Part shown: positions 59,683-64,000 of the stretch, in pieces
Layout of the letters: every line of letters begins with the position of its first letter
How positions within the stretch are numbered: position 1 is the stretch's first letter
Source of the DNA: Prostheceraeus crozeri
Lineage: Eukaryota; Platyhelminthes; Polycladida; Euryleptidae
Assembly: GCA_907163375.1 (NCBI GenBank)
Contig: CAJQUW010006818.1
Location: 1 to 64,000, forward strand
Length of the DNA: 64,000 nt
Direction: 5' to 3'
Position numbers and translations under genes: made by a program
The notes under the pieces: model-generated
The model's input: the letters and a program-made list of their open reading frames with translations, nothing else
The model's database searches: none
Told to the model about the DNA's origin: nothing

Positions 59683-60541
59683 CCTCTTCCCGAACGATGT
59701 CGACATATGTCGAGAGTCACTGCTGTTCACTGTACAGCACGAAAGGCTTGATGACGTTGAATAGGGACGATAGAAACTTGCATCACAGGTCAATGAAAAA
59801 GGGTGACAATTGCCGATTCGATCACTGCTAGCGATTAATACAGTCTCGCCGTGCTGCAAAGAAGGGCTCCAGAGATGTTTCCTTCATATGATGGAAACAA
59901 AGGCAAGTTTGATGACGATTCAGTGTAAAACAACTGCCCTATTTGTATTCATATGTAAATGCATCTTGAATAGGAAGTTCAAAATAAGATGTTCAGCACA
60001 AAATTCAGTAGGTCACAGGACTTTTTTGAATATCTGTGAGCGTGCATTATGCAATATAATTGAAAATATCTGTTGAAGAATTAATGAAGTATGCATCAAA
60101 AAACACCAAAAATCATTTGAACTCAAAGTAAATATACAAACGCATCCTTGTATAATATGGCAAGTACATACAATGCACATTGTGCTCGAATAACTACTAT
60201 TCATCTTAGTTTTACAAGTAGGCTTACAAAAGACATAAGGCTTACTTTAGGATGACATGCACCAATTATCGCTGCAGATTGCTACAATATAGTCAGAAGA
60301 TTTTAACAAAGTATTTATTTTGTAGCATGAATTTAATTCAACTCATACAGCAGAGAAGCTGAGCAAGCTGCAATTGATTCCTGCACACAAATGATGTGAA
60401 ATATCTACCAAGATTTTTGTCTTTTTTTCATCATGAGTCGATGACTGAATTCTTTAAAAATGGAATCAGCAACTTCATGTGCCCAATCGTCAAGACCAAG
60501 TCCACGAGAGAGAAGGTGATTCCGAAATAATCTGTGACGTA

Positions 60542-61546
60542 CACTGTAAATCGCTCAATGCCATTCACATGTATACGAAGGTTGCATACCAAAGTATTTT
60601 TTTGGTATATTTCTGTATTCTCTTGGTATATATTTGTATGCTTTTCGTATGTTATTTCAAATGTGGTATGCTTTACATACTAAAGCCATACCAGCACAAT
60701 CTTAAAAGGAAGCATCAATCATGTCCAAAGTATGTTGATTTAAGCCTTTTTGTCAATAAAGATCATCACACTAATATTACTACTGCTTTGTAGTAGTGAG
60801 ATACTGACATTCAAGAGTCATACTTCCAATACTGAATTCGATTTTGATACACATAAGTCTAAGGCATTTCATGAATAATCAATAAGTATTCAACCATAAA
60901 CCATTATGCATTATGTAATTTTGAAATTAAGCATATTATCAATCCGAAATAAAAACACATTATAATTCATGAACACAAAAGATAGTTATGTTTCAGATAT
61001 ATAAGTCAACATGGTCGCACGAAAGATGTCGTATAAATGAATTGATGCTAATCAACTTGGTTCATAAAGTAGAGCTAACCAAGCGTGCTGTCAACGTTGC
61101 TATACAAGTAGCAACGACGACATACTCGTAAAGCATAAAATTCACAATAAATCTAATCTGGTTAAATACCACACTAACAATAATATATATACACGACTGG
61201 TATTACTGAAAAAAAGTTAAGTGACAGTAGTATGTAATATATATATATATATATATATTTGCTATGTGACTTAAAAGCTCTTCATACGAAACACGTACCA
61301 ATTTGCATCGGGTCTCGTATATAAAACATACCAACAACTCGTATTTCAATGTAAAACAGCCAATCACAGATAGAATAGCTCGTATCGCTACATACCAATC
61401 AGATACGAAAGTAAGTGAGATTTCGTATGAAAAACATACCAGATCTCTGTAAGCATACCACAATCTCGTATCAGATGTTCGTTTCAAATTGTATGTGATT
61501 TTGGTATATGTTTGTATGTAATTTTCGTATCCAGCGATTTACAGTG
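60542..61546. repeat. TA-flanked GTATG-rich non-autonomous element, complete copy
   Basis: Perfect 14-base terminal inverted repeats CACTGTAAATCGCT are flanked by TA at both ends. The interior is rich in GTATG and CATAC words in both orientations, with a TA microsatellite near 61,238-61,258. It has no coding capacity. A truncated relative is at 6,205-6,599. Nested inside the 3.4-kb element. Confidence 0.82.
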
Positions 61547-61581
61547 TAGGTGAGGCAATCGTTAACGGTTTAGACAATTAG

Positions 61582-61836
61582 ATGATTAGGGGGGATGATG
61601 ATGAATTTGAAGCCGAGATGGCAGACCTACCGATTGATATTGTAATTCAGTATGTTTCGGACGAAGAATTTGATCATGCAGCTACATCTCCCACTATTGA
61701 GGCCAGTAGAAGTGGGCATGATAGCTCTATTTGGCATAAAAAAGATTTTATCCTACCGGAACATACATGTTTGCATGATGATTCATACGATTCGGTCGAT
61801 GAGGTGTCTGTCGATATGAGCCCATTTCATCTTTAG
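61582..61836 (+). CDS. Acidic 84-codon open frame, unknown
   Basis: It starts at ATG. The composition is strongly acidic (DDDEFEAEMADLP, VSDEEFDHA, DDSYDSVDEVSVDMS) with a central SSIWHKKDFILPE. Acidic N-termini followed by a W-x-K-x-F segment occur in some transposase-derived proteins, but the resemblance is too weak for assignment. It lies inside the 3.4-kb inserted element, so it may be a remnant of its protein. Confidence 0.3.
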   Translation: MIRGDDDEFEAEMADLPIDIVIQYVSDEEFDHAATSPTIEASRSGHDSSIWHKKDFILPEHTCLHDDSYDSVDEVSVDMSPFHL

Positions 61837-62072
61837 GGGAGACATTGTGACAGGAGGGGAAAAATGAAATATGAGGTGTGGCTAAGAATTATTGAGACTT
61901 TCATGATAGAAGATGATAATGTATATATGGTCTAATATCCGATTTGTCGTTGAACAGTAGTGCTCTAGCAATCATCTGACAAAAAATTGAGTCTTTCCGA
62001 TTTACATATCACCTTATTATCGCTGATTATCATAGATAAGTAAATGTGCGTGCAACGAGGCACAATAGATGG

Positions 62073-62330
62073 TCATTTTTCGAAATTGTATCGAATTTTT
62101 TGACTGGGTTTTACACCTGCACACGAATTTTGCTTGGCGAAACACTTGCTAATGTTTTTAATGACTTCTAAACCCATATGGCTATAAAATTCTTTCCCTT
62201 TTGACCACTTTGCGCTGGCGAAGATGCCATCCGCGTCCGGTGAACCCACTGAAGCTTGCAGAGCATTTAGTTGAGCAAAATCAATGTGTCGATGAACGGC
62301 GCTCATTGGCGAGCATGTAAGGAGAGCCAT
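62073..62330 (-). CDS. 85-codon open frame, unknown
   Basis: The minus-strand frame reads HRHIDFAQLNALQASVGSPD, ADGIFASAKWSKGKEFYSHM and GLEVIKNISKCFAKQN. The composition looks protein-like, but I recognise no family and see no splice context. Located inside the 3.4-kb element on the opposite strand to the acidic frame. Confidence 0.25.
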   Translation of the reverse strand: MALLTCSPMSAVHRHIDFAQLNALQASVGSPDADGIFASAKWSKGKEFYSHMGLEVIKNISKCFAKQNSCAGVKPSQKIRYNFEK

Positions 62331-63067
62331 TTTTCACTGCGGAATATTGAACAATTAACAAAAGGTTAGCATGGACTTGTTCATCCAGGAAAAACTGCAA
62401 CTCTGCTACTTGTGCTTGATCTGGGCCTTCAATGCAATTTGCTTCGTAAAAATGGCGCCATCAATCAGGAATCGTTAAAAAGACATGAATGAGTGAGCTT
62501 GACTACGTTACTCAAGACGATACCTGGACGTAGAACCTGCGAGAAAATGGTCTAAGATCTGGCCCTTATCGACAGCACCAACTCCATCTTTGATCACTAA
62601 CACGAGTCTACATTTTGCTAAAAAACAAATTTATTCTTATTAACACGCAGAGTTGTCGATGCTGTTTGGCAGTCACCATGGCATGATAGGCCCACGCACC
62701 AGTTTTAAACTGTGATAAGTGTCTTTGACTGACTCGAAAGAGAAATTATGAAAATCGAGTTTTGAGATGAGGATGTTGTTGTGGATTATTCTATCGAAAT
62801 TAGGCCTATTTAGATTGACAAGGAATGATTCAATAACAAATTAACCATGATAATAGTGATGAGAGATTGTCGATTCCACAAAGCAATCAATGTGGCAAAA
62901 TCAGATTCAACGCGCATTGTCGACATAAGTTGACATTCTGAAAACTGATCAGATCATCAATATCTATCGTAATATCCCCTACAGATGTTCTTATATCCCT
63001 TCTTACGGAACAAATACAGTTGACATAATATTTTTCAATCATTCATAAAAATGCGTGCGTCAAGAGG

Positions 63068-63300
63068 ATAGAGTCAAAGATAGGTACTGTTCACTTGGCA
63101 GATCTTCATTCTTCAAAGTGACAACGACAGCTCGTGTGTTCCCTAATACAACTTTCCTCACGCATTGCTCGAACTTGGCCAATCACATAAGCCAAAGGGA
63201 GACGACTCTCTGCATTGCAGACGCCATTGCATACATACAATGAATATATGAGATAGAATGTACAGTGAGATAGAATCGTGTCACCTCTAGAGTAACAGCG
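63068..63300. repeat. Dispersed repeat, right half of split copy
   Basis: It begins ATAG then AGTCAAAGATAGGTAC and continues through CTCGTGTGTTCC, TTGGCCAATCACATAAGCCA and AAGGGAGACGA, matching 36,606-36,830 directly after the point where the left half at 59,682 stops. Confidence 0.75.
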
Positions 63301-64000
63301 ACAGACGAATCCATCTCAGTGGTCATACCTAAACACTGTCCAGAAGTATTGTTCCTCTAGCTGTTTGTGTTTAGATCTTTAGAAATGAAAATGCTTATTA
63401 TACCTGAGCGCAATATGTCATCTGCCTCTATGTATGCTGTTTGTCAGATTCAGTCGGTGAAAGAATTAAAGATATTGGTTGTCACCTTTTTTAAAGATCT
63501 CAAATCAAGAGCGGTCACTTTGATGACATCCTCAAGAAAGAGAATCGATGATTGCACACAATAAGAGTTTTTAGAAAATTCATCTTTAGGCATCAAATTG
63601 ATTACCGGTGCATGTCAAAGCCTTATCCGCAGTCCTCTAGTGTTTGCAGCGCCCTAGTTTGTTGGATCCTCGATTGACATTGACTCACGCCTCTTGGCCC
63701 TTCTCAAAAGGTGTCGTAATATTACAAATGGGCAGACTGCCATTGCACAAACTTCCTTAGTTGCAAGCGAACGCAGTCTCAATGTTTCTACCAGACTGTT
63801 CACATCGGCCGAAAATAACCCCGCCCACCTGCCTCATGTACCTTTCCCTGACCAAGATCCAATAAGCTAAGTGTCGAACACTGCAATACAACCCGACGTC
63901 AACAAAGTTTCCCTGTAATTATGTCCATTTATCTGAATGAAATGCTCCACTGTCATGTTGCAGCTTTTTATAATTGCTTGCTGTATTAGTAGTCCATCGA
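63301..64000. other. No gene recognised at right edge
   Basis: Short open frames without motifs; no repeats or exon-like segments could be paired with anything else in the window. Confidence 0.4.

Larger units (their letters stand above)
59683..63067. mobile_element. Unidentified 3.4-kb DNA element inserted in dispersed repeat
   Basis: Boundaries come from the split repeat. The ends CCTCTTCCCGAACG and, in reverse complement, CCTCTTGACGCACG form an imperfect 14-base terminal inverted repeat, flanked by ATAG on both sides. A perfect palindrome TCGACATATGTCGA lies near the left end and a related TCGACATAAGTTGA at 62,920-62,933 near the right. Two short open frames and a nested 1-kb element lie inside. 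The superfamily is not recognised. Confidence 0.6.

Noticed and set aside
61582-61836. piggyBac transposase N-terminus
   Set aside because: Only acidic composition and a short W-x-K-x-F segment support it, and the enclosing element has ATAG rather than TTAA duplications.
1-64000. CRISPR arrays, rRNA genes, prokaryotic operons
   Set aside because: No regularly spaced repeats with unique spacers, no rRNA-like conserved blocks, and the spliced gene and retroelements show the DNA is eukaryotic.

Overview
The window reads as AT-rich nuclear DNA from an animal, most likely a marine invertebrate. The evidence is a spliced metazoan gene with GT-AG introns and a dense, mixed load of transposable elements (CR1-like and other LINEs, Penelope-like elements, hAT, Tc1 and mariner, MITEs). 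Short motifs such as TAGGCCTA and TACATGTA are frequent; this is compatible with echinoderms or other marine deuterostomes and lophotrochozoans, but the phylum is not established here.

The only host gene I can build is on the minus strand from 56,388 down to 37,935: the last ten exons of a PYROXD2-like FAD oxidoreductase. They encode about 472 residues, and the N-terminal FAD-binding exons lie outside the window or were not found. All splice phases agree except in one 61-nt exon that is one base short in a T run. Its introns hold a Penelope-like element, a mariner fragment, several LINE pieces, a hAT fragment and a tRNA-like piece. A second host-derived locus, a C-type lectin/PAN-like reading frame near 8.4-10.2 kb, is broken by a Tc1 insertion, a frameshift and a stop.

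Left to right: 1-1,570 is an almost pure T/G tract. 2.39-3.33 kb is a degenerate tandem array. 3.5-8.4 kb has no recognisable gene. 8.4-12.5 kb carries the lectin pseudogene and two copies of one Tc1 family. 14.4-15.9 kb is a dead mariner-like element. 16.0-22.4 kb is decayed LINE sequence split by a hAT element (8-bp target duplication) and by a fold-back element. 24.0-24.5 kb is a coding-like 138-bp tandem repeat. 25.4-32.6 kb is a three-level nest: an old LINE split by a nearly intact CR1-like LINE, which is itself split by a Penelope-like element. 33.0 kb is a TTAA-flanked MITE. 35.2-36.0 kb is a 245-bp inverted pair with hammerhead-like cores. 36.4 kb is a dispersed repeat. 37.9-56.4 kb is the PYROXD2-like gene. 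57.8-64 kb is a Penelope-like 3' end, a LINE reverse transcriptase fragment and a 3.4-kb unidentified DNA element that splits a copy of the 36.4-kb repeat.

The most notable recurring signal is the hammerhead-type core CTGANGA-hairpin-GAAA, seen at six well-formed sites, five of them within or at the termini of recognisable or probable Penelope-like elements. Coordinates of element ends were read by eye from terminal repeats and target duplications; family assignments come from motif recognition, not database searches.
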